From NCBI GenBank assembly GCA_050249535.1, contig JBFWQI010000005.1, positions 62,001 through 126,000 of the forward strand: DNA of 64,000 bases, given 5' to 3'. This stretch comes from JADJXM01 sp937967285. GTDB lineage: Bacteria; Acidobacteriota; Blastocatellia; RBC074. Shown in pieces: positions 41,642 to 53,820 of the stretch. The position numbers and the translations under genes were made by a program. The notes below the pieces were generated by a model. That model ran no database searches, was not told the origin of the DNA, and saw only the letters and a program-made list of their open reading frames with translations. Numbering within the stretch: the stretch's first letter is position 1; each line of letters starts with the position of its first letter.

Positions 41642-44509
41642 ATGCGTGAATGGCTGCCTTCGGGGACAATTGTTGCCGGATGTCAGGTCTCCGCGCGCCT
41701 GAGTGCGAGCGGGGTGGGAGAGGTCTATCTGGCAAAGCATCTTTCATCCGGCGCTGAGGTCGCGTTGAAGCTGCTGCCGCCGGAGCTGGTCGGCGACGAG
41801 CGTCGATCGAGAAGGTTTCTCGAGATCTTTTCGAGGATCAGTCAGCTTCGACATCCCGGAATCTGCCCGGTGATCGAGGGCGGGATCACGGAGGCCGGGC
41901 GACCGTGGGTCGTCATGGATTACATCAGGGGGCAGTCGCTCGATCTCCTGGGATTCGGGCATCAGCTCAGCCTGGCGGAAGTTCTTGAAGTTGTAGCGAG
42001 GATCGGCGATGCCATTGAGTACGGCCATCAGAAGGGCTGGCTGCATCTTCAGGTCCGGCCATCGAATCTGATGCTGACTCAGGGGCTGAAGCCGCTGGTG
42101 CTCGATTACGGCGAAGGTTTGGCGTTTCCTCCGTCGATATCGCCCGATGCGGCCGGAGAATTCGGGCTGACCGCCGGTAATGCCGCATATTTGAGTCCTG
42201 AACTCGTCTCGGGCGAGAGGCCGGATCAGAGATCGGATATTTTCAGTCTGGGCGTGGTCCTCTATGAGCTGCTGGCCGGGCACGTGCCGTTTGTCGGAAG
42301 CAGCGTCGATGAGGTGCTGGCGTCGGTAACGCTGGCTCAGCCGCTGCCGCTGACTGAGTTCCGCGATGATCTTCCACCCGAGCTGCCGGGGATTCTCGGC
42401 AAGGCTCTTGCGAAGGAACCGGCCGAACGGTACCAGACGATGGCTGAATTCGTCAGGGATCTGCGGCGGCTTGGCGAGAGGCGGCTCGACAGGAGCGGTT
42501 ATCCCGGATCTTCGCTCGATTCCGTCGCTGGTATGTCCGAGGGCGGAGGATCGCACGGCGGTTCATCTGTCGGAGATCTCAGGCGCTCCGGGCTCGGCCG
42601 TTCGCGCGGAAGCGGTCGATTCGCTCCTGCCTCGATCATCGACGACATCAGAAAAGCGTTTCAGAGCCTGGCCGCCAATCCCGACAGAAAGAAGCGCGGA
42701 TCCGACGGTCGAATGCTGATACTGACCGACCGCTCCTTCTCCAAAGACCTGCGCGATCTGCTCAAGGCCTGGTGGCATAGGATTCTGGCCATCACGCTGA
42801 TCGCGGCCGGAATCCTTTGGACGCTGCCTCTGGCGAAGCGGCTCTGGAGCGGGAAGCCGGAGGATGGCGGAAAGAAGGCGGGCTTGAAGACGAGCCTTGT
42901 CACGTCGGTCGGCAGAGTCGTCGATGCGGCGATCTCGCCTGACGGGAAGACGATCGCCTATTCGATCAATGAGGGAGACAAGCGCCAGTTGCTCCTGCGC
43001 GGGCTTGACGGCAAAGAGTTCACACGGCTGGCCGAGATCACCGGGGGCGAGATCCGGGGACTGACCTTCACGCCGGACGGCAAATGGATCACATATCTCT
43101 CCACCGGCAAGGACGGGACGACGAGCCTGTTTCGAGTCCCGACCGGAGGCGGCCCCGCGGCCGGGCTTGTTGCGGAAAATGCCATCTCCTCAGCTGCCTA
43201 CTCGCCGGATGGGCGCGGTTACGCGTGGATCGCTTCGAATCCGGAGTCGAACGAAACCAGGCTGATGCTCACCGGCGCTGACGGCGGAACCCGTCAGATC
43301 TCGGTCCGGCGCAGCCCGCAGTTCTTTCATCCGGCAGGACCGGCCTGGTCGCCCGACGGCAGGCGAATCGCCTGCGTCGTCAAGGATGCCGCAAGCAGCT
43401 CCTATCTGCGAATCGTTACGATATCCGCCGACGGCAGCGGCGAGCAGCCAGTCGACGCCGGAAGATGGTCCGAGATCGAAAGGCTGGCCTGGATCCGTGA
43501 TTCGCTGTTTCTCTCAGGCGTCGGTCCGTCCAGACGAACGATGCAGTTGTGGCGGATCGATCAGCCTTCAGGCGCGGTCCACGAAATCACCGGCGAACGA
43601 AGCGAGTATCACGGTCTGAGTCTGAGCGCCAACGGCGCGAAAATGGTCAGCGTCCAGCACGATTCGCTGTCGAATATCTGGGTGGCTTCGAGCGGAGACG
43701 TCAATCGGCCACGCCAGTTGACGAGGGACGTCGGCGACGGAGTCAACGGACTGACATGGACGGCCGATCAGCGGATCGTCTATGTCTCGAACGCCGGCGG
43801 ACGGGAGACGATCTGGATCACCGGTTTGGGCACCGACAGGGAGCAGTCCCTGCCCGTGGCTCCGGAGGGCGGCGCCGGCGGAGAATACCAGCCCGCCGTC
43901 TCAGCGGACGGAAGGCTGCTGGCCTATGTTGTCGACCGTGAAAACGGGACCTACATCTGGCGCAGCGAAATCGAGAGGCGCAATCTGAGACGCATGACCG
44001 ACGAGAGCATGGTCTTTCATCCGGTCTTCACTCTCGACGGCAGGAAGATCGTCTACTCGGTCCTCAGAGGCGAGCGTCGCGTCATCGCGGCTTTGGATGT
44101 CGAGGGCGGCGCGCCGCGGACGCTCATCGAAAAACAGGCCTGGCGTCCGGCGCTCTCGCCCGACGGGACCAGACTGGCCTGCAACTACCTCGATCAGACG
44201 ACGGGGCGCTGGCTGATCGCCATCCTGCCGGTCGATGGCGGGAGCCCGCTTTCTGTCTTCAACGCTCCCGGATCCTGGGACCGCGTCGTCCGCTGGATGC
44301 CTGATGGAGAGTCGATCGCTTATCCGGTCTCCTCCGGCGGCGTGACGAATATCGTCGTTCAGCCGCTGGCCGGAGGACCTGCTGAACGGATGACCAGCTC
44401 ACGAACCGGGAGGATCTTCGATTTCGCCTGGTCGCCGAGCGGGCAGTACATCGCTTTTGCTCAGGGATGGGTCTCGAGTGATGTGGTGATTCTGACCGAT
44501 TTCAGGTAA
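41642..44509 (+). CDS. Membrane pseudokinase (Ser/Thr kinase-like) with PD40 beta-propeller
   Basis: 955 residues: kinase fold (1-280), Ser/Gly-rich linker, one transmembrane helix (379-397), and a propeller of PD40/TolB-like repeats (SPDGKTIAY, TPDGKWITY, SPDGRRIAC and so on). The subdomain II Lys (VALK, K43), the DFG-like Asp (LDYGE, D155), SPE and the subdomain IX SDIFSLGVVLYELL survive. The catalytic loop reads HLQVRPSN instead of HRDLKPxN, so the catalytic Asp is Gln137 and the Lys is Arg139. It is probably catalytically dead but may bind nucleotide or partners. The propeller would face the periplasm. It is well separated from the operon to its left. Confidence 0.85.
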   Translation: MREWLPSGTIVAGCQVSARLSASGVGEVYLAKHLSSGAEVALKLLPPELVGDERRSRRFLEIFSRISQLRHPGICPVIEGGITEAGRPWVVMDYIRGQSLDLLGFGHQLSLAEVLEVVARIGDAIEYGHQKGWLHLQVRPSNLMLTQGLKPLVLDYGEGLAFPPSISPDAAGEFGLTAGNAAYLSPELVSGERPDQRSDIFSLGVVLYELLAGHVPFVGSSVDEVLASVTLAQPLPLTEFRDDLPPELPGILGKALAKEPAERYQTMAEFVRDLRRLGERRLDRSGYPGSSLDSVAGMSEGGGSHGGSSVGDLRRSGLGRSRGSGRFAPASIIDDIRKAFQSLAANPDRKKRGSDGRMLILTDRSFSKDLRDLLKAWWHRILAITLIAAGILWTLPLAKRLWSGKPEDGGKKAGLKTSLVTSVGRVVDAAISPDGKTIAYSINEGDKRQLLLRGLDGKEFTRLAEITGGEIRGLTFTPDGKWITYLSTGKDGTTSLFRVPTGGGPAAGLVAENAISSAAYSPDGRGYAWIASNPESNETRLMLTGADGGTRQISVRRSPQFFHPAGPAWSPDGRRIACVVKDAASSSYLRIVTISADGSGEQPVDAGRWSEIERLAWIRDSLFLSGVGPSRRTMQLWRIDQPSGAVHEITGERSEYHGLSLSANGAKMVSVQHDSLSNIWVASSGDVNRPRQLTRDVGDGVNGLTWTADQRIVYVSNAGGRETIWITGLGTDREQSLPVAPEGGAGGEYQPAVSADGRLLAYVVDRENGTYIWRSEIERRNLRRMTDESMVFHPVFTLDGRKIVYSVLRGERRVIAALDVEGGAPRTLIEKQAWRPALSPDGTRLACNYLDQTTGRWLIAILPVDGGSPLSVFNAPGSWDRVVRWMPDGESIAYPVSSGGVTNIVVQPLAGGPAERMTSSRTGRIFDFAWSPSGQYIAFAQGWVSSDVVILTDFR

Positions 44510-44541
44510 AATCCGCCCCTCATTGCAGAACAGGAGTTCGG

Positions 44542-45114
44542 ATGGAGAATAAAGCGACAAACCTGAGCATCCCGGATATTCTGACCGAAATTGAATCCGT
44601 CAGGCGTGATGCGCGGCAGGATTTCGAACAGTTGCATGCCATCCAGTTGAATTGGAAGCCCGATCCCGACCAGTGGAGCATAGCCCAGTGTCTGGATCAC
44701 CTGATGACGACCAATTCATTCTATTTTCCGATTGTCGAAAGGATCGGAAGCGAAGGATACAGACCGTCGCTCTGGCAGCGGTTGCCGCTGCTCCCCGGTT
44801 TTTTCGGGCGCCTTATGCTGAAAGCGCTCGATCCGTCATCACCTCAGAAATTCACCGCTCCGAAAGGGTTTCAACCCTCTCAGAGTTCGATCGACCGGGC
44901 AATCGTTGAGAATTTTGATAATCATCAGCAGAAACTCAGGGGGATGGTCGAGTCCTGCCGGGACTGGGAACTGGACAGGATCATCATCTCTTCTCCCGTC
45001 ACTGGAGTCATCACATACAGCCTGCTCAACGCGTTCCGCATACTGGCGCTGCACGAGAGAAGGCATTTGAAGCAGGCTCAACGAGTTCTGCAGCATCAGG
45101 GATTTCCGAAATGA
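44542..45114 (+). CDS. DinB-like metal-dependent family protein
   Basis: 190 residues forming the four-helix DinB fold. The probable metal His triad is spread over CLDHLM (about residue 52), a middle helix, and ALHERRHLKQAQRVL near the C-terminus. DinB relatives include bacillithiol and mycothiol S-transferases; the function here is unknown. It is 32 bp after the pseudokinase gene and may be co-transcribed. Confidence 0.8.
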   Translation: MENKATNLSIPDILTEIESVRRDARQDFEQLHAIQLNWKPDPDQWSIAQCLDHLMTTNSFYFPIVERIGSEGYRPSLWQRLPLLPGFFGRLMLKALDPSSPQKFTAPKGFQPSQSSIDRAIVENFDNHQQKLRGMVESCRDWELDRIIISSPVTGVITYSLLNAFRILALHERRHLKQAQRVLQHQGFPK

Positions 45115-45253
45115 AGACACGCTGAACCCACAACAGCCTTCATCCAAAGCCGGTACCGACGAATGACCGCCTTCAGGGCCTTCGTCCGTCCGGTCGATGG
45201 GTCCGCGCGTCGACGGCGCGCGTGACCGGATCCGTCTTCCTGCCAGGAAAAAT

Positions 45254-46696
45254 ATGAGCGAACAACACCAGGCGATTGAATCCGGGGCTCAGAGTCCCGA
45301 CCCTGCCGGACGTTCCGGCTGGTTTTCGATAGTACGCGAGGCCATCAACGGCACGCACCATGATTTCACTTCGGGAAGCATCGGCAGAGCCATCTTCCTG
45401 CTCTCCGTGCCGATGGTTCTCGAAATGTCGATGGAATCACTCTTCGGCATCGTCAATGTTTACTGGGTATCGCATCTCGGCCGCGATCAGACGGCGGCCG
45501 TGGGTATCACGGAGTCGCTGCTGACGATCGTCTTCACGGTTGCCATGGGGCTGAGCATGGCGACGACGGCGATCATCGCCCGCCGCATCGGCGAGAAGGA
45601 TCACGAAGGAGCCGGACGGGCTGCGGTCCAGTCGATCCTGCTGGGCATTCTGGTAGCGATACCGATCGCCCTGATCGGCGTGCTCGGCCACGAGCAGCTC
45701 TTTAGGCTGATGAACGCCGAGCCGGGCGTGATGGCCGCCGGGCGCGGATATATCAGCGTGATCTTCGGAGCGAATGCGGTCATCATGCTGCTCTTTCTGA
45801 TCAACGCGATCTTCCGCGGAGCCGGCGATGCCGCGATCGCCATGCGCGCGCTCTGGATCGGCAACGTCATCAATCTGGTGCTCGATCCGTGCCTGATCTT
45901 CGGGCTCGGGCCGTTTCCGGAGCTGGGCGTGACCGGCTCGGCGATCGCCACCACGATCGGCAGGAGCTGCAGCGTGATCTATCAGTTCTACAGGCTCTTC
46001 GGCGGGAGCAGCCGCGTACCGGTCAGCCTGCGACAGACCAGTCCCGACTTCGCGATGATGTGGCGGATCCTGCGGATCTCATTCGGCGGAATCATGCAGA
46101 ACGTCGTCGCGACATCAGCGTGGATGCTGCTGATGAGCATCGTCGGCAGATTCGGCAGCGCGGCGCAGGCCGGTTACACCATCGCGCTCAGGATAATCAT
46201 CGTGGCGCTTCTGCCGTCGTGGGGGATGAGTATGGCCGCGGCGACTCTGGTCGGACAGAACCTTGGCGCCGGCAAGCCCGACCGGGCCGAGAAATCGGTC
46301 TGGCTGGCCGCTCACAGCAACGCGTTCTTTCTCGGCTCGGTCGCGGTCTTCTTCATCTTCTTCGCCGAGAACCTGATCGGCATCTTCACGACCGATCCGG
46401 CGGTCGTCCCGTACGGCGTCAACGCACTGCGGTACATCAGCTACGGTTATATTTTTTACGGCTACGGGATGGTCATGATCATGTCTTTCAACGGGGCAGG
46501 GGATACAATGACGCCGACATTCATCAACCTGTTCTGTTTCTGGGCGGTGCAGATCCCGCTCGCCTGGGCGCTGTCGGCCTGGACAGGGCTCGGCGCCGGC
46601 GGAGTATTTCTGGCGGTGACCATAGCCGAGTCGATCCTGGCCCTGATCGCCATCTATCTCTTCCGAGGCGGCAAGTGGAAGACGCGCCAGGTATGA
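45254..46696 (+). CDS. MATE family efflux transporter
   Basis: 480 residues with twelve membrane helices in two related halves. The N half begins FLLSVPMVLEMSMESLFGIVNVYWVSHLG; the C half has WGMSMAAATLVGQNLGAGKPDRAEK, the diagnostic GQNxGA block. MATE pumps export cationic drugs or metabolites using Na+ or H+. The start at 45254 follows AGGAAA; an in-frame extension is unlikely. It lies between DinB and a composite repeat. Confidence 0.93.
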   Translation: MSEQHQAIESGAQSPDPAGRSGWFSIVREAINGTHHDFTSGSIGRAIFLLSVPMVLEMSMESLFGIVNVYWVSHLGRDQTAAVGITESLLTIVFTVAMGLSMATTAIIARRIGEKDHEGAGRAAVQSILLGILVAIPIALIGVLGHEQLFRLMNAEPGVMAAGRGYISVIFGANAVIMLLFLINAIFRGAGDAAIAMRALWIGNVINLVLDPCLIFGLGPFPELGVTGSAIATTIGRSCSVIYQFYRLFGGSSRVPVSLRQTSPDFAMMWRILRISFGGIMQNVVATSAWMLLMSIVGRFGSAAQAGYTIALRIIIVALLPSWGMSMAAATLVGQNLGAGKPDRAEKSVWLAAHSNAFFLGSVAVFFIFFAENLIGIFTTDPAVVPYGVNALRYISYGYIFYGYGMVMIMSFNGAGDTMTPTFINLFCFWAVQIPLAWALSAWTGLGAGGVFLAVTIAESILALIAIYLFRGGKWKTRQV

Positions 46697-46755
46697 ACGC
46701 CGTTCGGGCGGGCTCACGATCGCCTCTCGCGAGCCCGCTGACCGGTAAACTGGAA

Positions 46756-46934
46756 GTTACTGATCAGCCCGTTGAGGTGAATGGATTTTCGACAGGATTT
46801 ACAGGATTGGACAGGATTAACAGGATTATTCAACGGATATAAGAGCCATATAATTGCCTGAAATCCAACACTCCGGACAAACGCTATTCTGTAAATCCTG
46901 TCGAAAATAAACTTTCACCAAAGGCTGAGCAGTT
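46756..46934. repeat. Composite palindromic element C with TIR-like ends
   Basis: 179 bp. The left end TTACTGATCAGCC and the right end GGCTGAGCAGTT belong to the family of elements A and B with small changes. Inside, GACAGGATTTACAGGATT units (46791-46826) pair with AATCCTGTCGAAAAT on the right. No gene is inside. Confidence 0.82.
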
Positions 46935-46949
46935 GAAACTGGAGAGAAC

Positions 46950-48422
46950 ATGCGACCCCTTAAAAGTGTGATGAGAGAACCGTCGATAGTCCTGATTCTT
47001 GTCCTGTCGATGCTGTTCTCGGCCTGCTCGGCGCCTCCGCCGCCGGCCGAAAGTCAGACATTCGATCTGGTGATCGCCAATGGACGCGTCATCGATCCGG
47101 ACACCAACACCGACGCTGTCCGCAATATCGGGATCGACGGTAGTCAGATCGCTGCGATCTCCGCGGACGAGCTTCGCGGCAAGACAGTGATCGATGCGAA
47201 GGGGCTGGTGGTCGCTCCGGGCTTCATCGACATGCACTCGCACGGTCAGGACGACGAGAACTATCGTTACAAGGCGATGGACGGCGTGACGACCGCGCTC
47301 GAGCTGGAGGTCGGCGCCTCGCCCGTCTCGGACTGGTATGCGCAGCGTGATGGAAAGTCGCTGGTCAACTTCGGCGCGACGGTCGGACACATTCCAGCTC
47401 GGATGAAGGTGACCGGAGATTCCGGCGCCTTCCTCCCCCGAGACAAGGCGATCACGACGAAACTCGACGACGACCAGCGGCGGCAGCTTCGCGATCTGAT
47501 CAACAAGGGGCTCGACGAAGGGGCGATCGGCATCGGTTTCGGAATCGCTTATGTCCCGGCGGCGACCAGAAAAGAGATCTATGATCTGTTCCGGCTCTCG
47601 GTCGATCGCCAGGTGACCAATTACGTCCATCTGCGTTCCCACGGAGCGATCGAGCCGGGCAGCGCCATCGAGTCTGTCCAGGAGGTACTGGCCAACGCTG
47701 CCGCCACGGGCGCCTCGCTCCATATCGTTCACATCACCAGCACCGGCCTCAGCCAGACCGAGACCTGCCTGCAGATTATCCGTGGGGCATCTGAAAACGG
47801 AGTCGATGTCTCGACCGAAGCCTACCCGTACACCGCCGCCATGACCGGGCTCGAGACGGCCATCTTCGATGAAGGCTGGCAGGAGAAGATGGGGATCACC
47901 TACAAGGACCTGCAGTGGGTTGCGACCGGCGAGCGTCTGACCCCGGCCACCTTCGCGAAGTACCGCAAACAGGGCGGGATGGTGGTCATTCACTCGATTC
48001 CGGAAGCCGTCGCCCGAATGGCGCTCAGGGACAGAACCGTGATCATCGCCAGCGACGGAATGCTGACCGCCGGGAAGGGGCACCCGCGCGGCGCCGGCAG
48101 CTATGCACGGGTCCTCGGCTATTACGTCAGGGATCAGAAACTGATCTCGCTGATGGAAGCGATCAATAAGATGTCGCTCCTGCCGGCCAAACGGATGGAG
48201 GAGACAGTGCCCGCGATGAGAAACAAGGGACGCATCAAGATCGGCGCCGATGCGGATCTCTCCGTCTTCGATCCCGGCAAGGTCATCGACAGAGCGACCT
48301 TCGAGAATCCCGCGCAATACTCCGAAGGTTTCAAATACGTCCTGGTCAACGGCGTTCCCGTGGTCTCCAACGGCAAGCTGGTCGAGGGCGTGTTCCCGGG
48401 ACTCGGGGTCCGTCGTAAGTGA
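46950..48422 (+). CDS. Lipoprotein amidohydrolase, N-acyl-D-amino-acid deacylase family
   Basis: 490 residues with a lipobox (FSAC, Cys near residue 26). The amidohydrolase metal site is shown by GFIDMHSHGQDD, HLRSHGAIE, HIVHITSTG and the Asp in IIASDGMLT. The C-terminus has the family beta domain (KGRIKIGADADLSVFDP). It hydrolyses N-acyl-D-amino acids or cyclic amides in the envelope; the exact substrate is unknown. A GGAGAG site lies 5 bp before the ATG. Confidence 0.88.
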   Translation: MRPLKSVMREPSIVLILVLSMLFSACSAPPPPAESQTFDLVIANGRVIDPDTNTDAVRNIGIDGSQIAAISADELRGKTVIDAKGLVVAPGFIDMHSHGQDDENYRYKAMDGVTTALELEVGASPVSDWYAQRDGKSLVNFGATVGHIPARMKVTGDSGAFLPRDKAITTKLDDDQRRQLRDLINKGLDEGAIGIGFGIAYVPAATRKEIYDLFRLSVDRQVTNYVHLRSHGAIEPGSAIESVQEVLANAAATGASLHIVHITSTGLSQTETCLQIIRGASENGVDVSTEAYPYTAAMTGLETAIFDEGWQEKMGITYKDLQWVATGERLTPATFAKYRKQGGMVVIHSIPEAVARMALRDRTVIIASDGMLTAGKGHPRGAGSYARVLGYYVRDQKLISLMEAINKMSLLPAKRMEETVPAMRNKGRIKIGADADLSVFDPGKVIDRATFENPAQYSEGFKYVLVNGVPVVSNGKLVEGVFPGLGVRRK

Positions 48423-48434
48423 GATACCGAGCAC

Positions 48435-48612
48435 TCCGGAAACCAAGTCTTTTGATTTTATAAACGCAGAGGCGCAGAGGAGGCAGAGATATTTTTGATC
48501 AAGTTAATATTTGATATACGTCCATTGGGTGAGACTCCGGACATGAATATCCAAAATATCAATTTCTGGTCTCTCTGCGTCTCTGCGATAAAAACTTAGT
48601 TTCCGGCATACT
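48435..48612. repeat. Palindromic intergenic element E (ACGCAGAGGCGCAGAG type)
   Basis: The left arm 48435-48488 (CTCCGGAAACCAAGT, then ACGCAGAGGCGCAGAGG) pairs with the right arm 48566-48612 (CTCTCTGCGTCTCTGCG, then AACTTAGTTTCCGG). The AT-rich centre is about 75 bp. The end sequences differ from the TAACTGCTCAGCC family. Confidence 0.82.
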
Positions 48613-48671
48613 GAGTTGCCGATGATGATCGGCTGTTTTTACTTCAACGCATCAACACTGGAGTTCGAAAA

Positions 48672-50363
48672 ATGGTTCGCAAAAACTTGTTCCTTGCAAT
48701 CCTTCTACTGGCAGCGAGTTTTTCGTTTGTCGTCGCACAGCAACCGGCCAGGGATGCCAACGATCCCGTCGCCCGCATCAGGGACGAAGGCATGAACCGT
48801 TCACAGGTCATGGAGATACTCAGTTACCTGACCGATGTGATCGGGCCGCGCCTGACCGCGTCGCCGGGTCTCAAGCGCGCAAACGAATGGACGCGCGACA
48901 AGATGAAGGGCTGGGGGCTGGAGAATGCGCACCTCGAGCCGTGGGGGCCGTTCGGTCGCGGCTGGTCGCTCAAGTCGTTTGCGGTTGAGGTCAGCGCGCC
49001 GCAAACGTTCCCGCTCATCGCCTATCCCAAGGCCTGGTCGCCCGGAACCAACGGGACGATCGTCGGGGATGTTGTCTACCTCAACGCAAAAGACGAGAAG
49101 GCGCTCGAGAAGTATAAAGGCACGCTAAAAGGCAAGATCGTCATCACCGCTCCGATTCGCGAGGTCAAGGCGATGTTCGATGCGCCGGGCATCCGGATGA
49201 CCGAAAAAGACCTGCTTCGCCTGGCCGACGCTCAGGATCCGGCAAAGGATCGAGCCGGCAGCCCGATGGCTCAGATGAACAACCCGCGAATGATGGAGTT
49301 CATCAACGCCGCGGTCCTCGAAGCCAAAAAGCTCAATTTTCTGGTCAATGAGGGAGCGGCCATGATGTTGTCGCCATCGCGTTCGGGCAGCGGCGGCACG
49401 TTGTTTACCGAAGCAGCTGACGTTCCGCGAGAGATCAAGCCCGACCTTCCGCCCATGCAGGCAGTCATGCAGTTGTTCATGGGCCGCGTCAATGCCTACG
49501 ACAAGGATGCTCCGAAAACGATCCCGCAGCTCGTCCTGATCCCGGAGCATCACAACCGCCTCGTCCGCATGCTCGAAGCCGGCGAAAAGGTGCAGGTTCG
49601 AGTCAATCTGGATGTGCAGTTTCACGATCAGGACCTGATGGCCTACAACACGATCGCCGAGATCCCCGGGACCGACAAAAAGGACGAGATCGTCATGGTC
49701 GGAGCGCACATCGATTCCTGGCACAGCGGGACCGGCGCGACCGACAACGGCGCCGGCTGCGCAGTCGCGATGGAAGCGGTGAGAATCCTCAAGGCCCTCA
49801 ATCTGCAGCCGCGCCGGACCATCCGCGTCGGACTCTGGAGCGGTGAGGAGCAGGGAATTTACGGTTCGCGCGCCTACGTCAAGGAACACTTCGGCTCTCC
49901 GGTCACCGACGGTTCGCCGATGGCGGAGATGACGGCGATGATGGGAGGCGGCTCGTCGGCCAAAATCAACACCAAACCCGATTACGATAAATTCTCGGTC
50001 TATTTCAACCTCGACAACGGGACGGGCAAGATCCGCGGAGTCTACATGCAGGGCAACGAAGCCGCCCGCCCGCTCTTCCGTGACTGGCTGATGCCTTTCA
50101 GGGACCTCGGAGCCGCCACGCTCAGCATCTCGAACACCGGCGGAACCGATCACCTCTCTTTTGACGGAATCGGCCTGCCCGGCTTTCAGTTCATTCAGGA
50201 TCCGGTCGAGTACGACTCCCGCACTCACCACTCGAACATGGACGTCTTCGACCGCATTCAGGCGGATGATATGAAACAGGCCGCGACGATCATGGCGGCG
50301 TTTCTCTACAATGCCTCGACCATGGAGGAGAAGTTCCCGCGTAAACCCCGTGGAGCGAAATAG
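48672..50363 (+). CDS. Exported M28 family metallopeptidase
   Basis: 563 residues with a signal peptide ending VVAQQ. The peptidase domain has the di-zinc ligands GAHIDSWHSGTGATDNGAG (His, Asp), SGEEQGIYGS (Glu-Glu), NLDNGTG and GGTDHLSF (His). A PA-type insert lies before it (GTLKGKIVITAP). It probably releases N-terminal residues or cleaves dipeptides outside the cytoplasm. A GGAG site precedes the ATG, and a strong hairpin with T-run follows about 85 bp after the stop. Confidence 0.92.
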   Translation: MVRKNLFLAILLLAASFSFVVAQQPARDANDPVARIRDEGMNRSQVMEILSYLTDVIGPRLTASPGLKRANEWTRDKMKGWGLENAHLEPWGPFGRGWSLKSFAVEVSAPQTFPLIAYPKAWSPGTNGTIVGDVVYLNAKDEKALEKYKGTLKGKIVITAPIREVKAMFDAPGIRMTEKDLLRLADAQDPAKDRAGSPMAQMNNPRMMEFINAAVLEAKKLNFLVNEGAAMMLSPSRSGSGGTLFTEAADVPREIKPDLPPMQAVMQLFMGRVNAYDKDAPKTIPQLVLIPEHHNRLVRMLEAGEKVQVRVNLDVQFHDQDLMAYNTIAEIPGTDKKDEIVMVGAHIDSWHSGTGATDNGAGCAVAMEAVRILKALNLQPRRTIRVGLWSGEEQGIYGSRAYVKEHFGSPVTDGSPMAEMTAMMGGGSSAKINTKPDYDKFSVYFNLDNGTGKIRGVYMQGNEAARPLFRDWLMPFRDLGAATLSISNTGGTDHLSFDGIGLPGFQFIQDPVEYDSRTHHSNMDVFDRIQADDMKQAATIMAAFLYNASTMEEKFPRKPRGAK

Positions 50364-50448
50364 ACCGCTTCCGGCCTCCGCCAAACGATCGAACACTCGG
50401 GGGGCGAAAGGGCCGGCGCACATCGAACGATTCATCGACCCTTTGAGC

Positions 50449-50476
50449 GGGCCGGGCAGATTGTCCCGGCCCTTTT
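50449..50476 (+). terminator. Intrinsic terminator after the M28 peptidase gene
   Basis: A perfect 8-bp stem GGGCCGGG/CCCGGCCC with an 8-nt loop is followed by TTTT. Confidence 0.8.
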
Positions 50477-50514
50477 CAATGCCGGGCAACGCATGACCGG
50501 CTTCGATGGCGCGT

Positions 50515-50610
50515 TGTGGAAAACGCTGTGGAAAAACTGTGAGTATCGACCGGTTTCGTGTTGATATCCTGTGTATAAGCGGCCGACTTCTGTGGGAAAA
50601 CTGTGGGAAA
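50515..50610 (+). other. Cluster of DnaA-box-like sequences
   Basis: Same-orientation copies: TGTGGAAAA (50515 and 50527), TGTGTATAA (50570, an exact match to TGTGNATAA), and TGTGGGAAA (50591 and 50602). This stretch has no gene and is AT-richer than its surroundings. No dnaA, dnaN or gidA gene is near, so an origin is not supported; a DnaA-binding regulatory or titration site is possible. Confidence 0.4.
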
Positions 50611-50706
50611 TTCTGTATCTCCTGCGCAACCGTTCCATCGGGAAGATAGTTGATGTCAGGCTCTGAGGATTGGAAATGCCGGGCGTGTTCATGGCAAAGT
50701 AGATTC

Positions 50707-51109
50707 ATGATCGAACCAGGAACGGATTACATGCTTTTCGACGGAGATTGCGGGATCTGCAGTTACTTTGCTGAAACTGCCGGTCATATGCGAGGGCGCC
50801 GCCGGTTCGTCATCGAGCCGTATCAATCGTTCCCGGAGGCTGATCTGGCGAGGTACGGGCTCGACTACGACAAATGTTCCAGGGCTCTGCAGGTCATCAC
50901 TGCGCAAGGGAAGACCCGCGCCGGGGCCTTCGCGGTCAATTACTTTCTCTGGCATCGATTTCCGTGGACGCTGGCCGTACTGCTCATCTATATACTGCCG
51001 TTTCTTCTTTTAATCGAAATCATTGGATATCGGCTGGTCGCCTCAAACCGTCACCGGATATCGGGATGGCTGGGGCTGAAAGCCTGTCTGCTCAAACAGA
51101 GTGATCATC

Positions 51110-51132
<23 letters not shown>
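50707..51132 (+). CDS. DCC family (DUF393) thiol-disulfide oxidoreductase-like protein
   Basis: 141 residues. The family signature DGDCGICSYF (Asp, then Cys-x-x-Cys) is at residues about 12-22, followed by a thioredoxin-like helix pattern and a C-terminal hydrophobic segment. A redox role is presumed from the CxxC motif. The start at 50707 is uncertain; an ATG at 50653 with GGAAG upstream is an alternative adding 18 residues. Its end overlaps the next gene. Confidence 0.78.
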
Positions 51133-53815
<2,683 letters not shown>

Positions 53816-53820
53816 AATTG

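Noticed and set aside
46884..48446. 520-codon open frame opposite the N-acyl-D-amino-acid deacylase
   Set aside because: Shadow of a gene with an intact metal site.
49125..50708. 527-codon open frame opposite the M28 peptidase
   Set aside because: Shadow frame, extends through the terminator and DnaA-box-like region.
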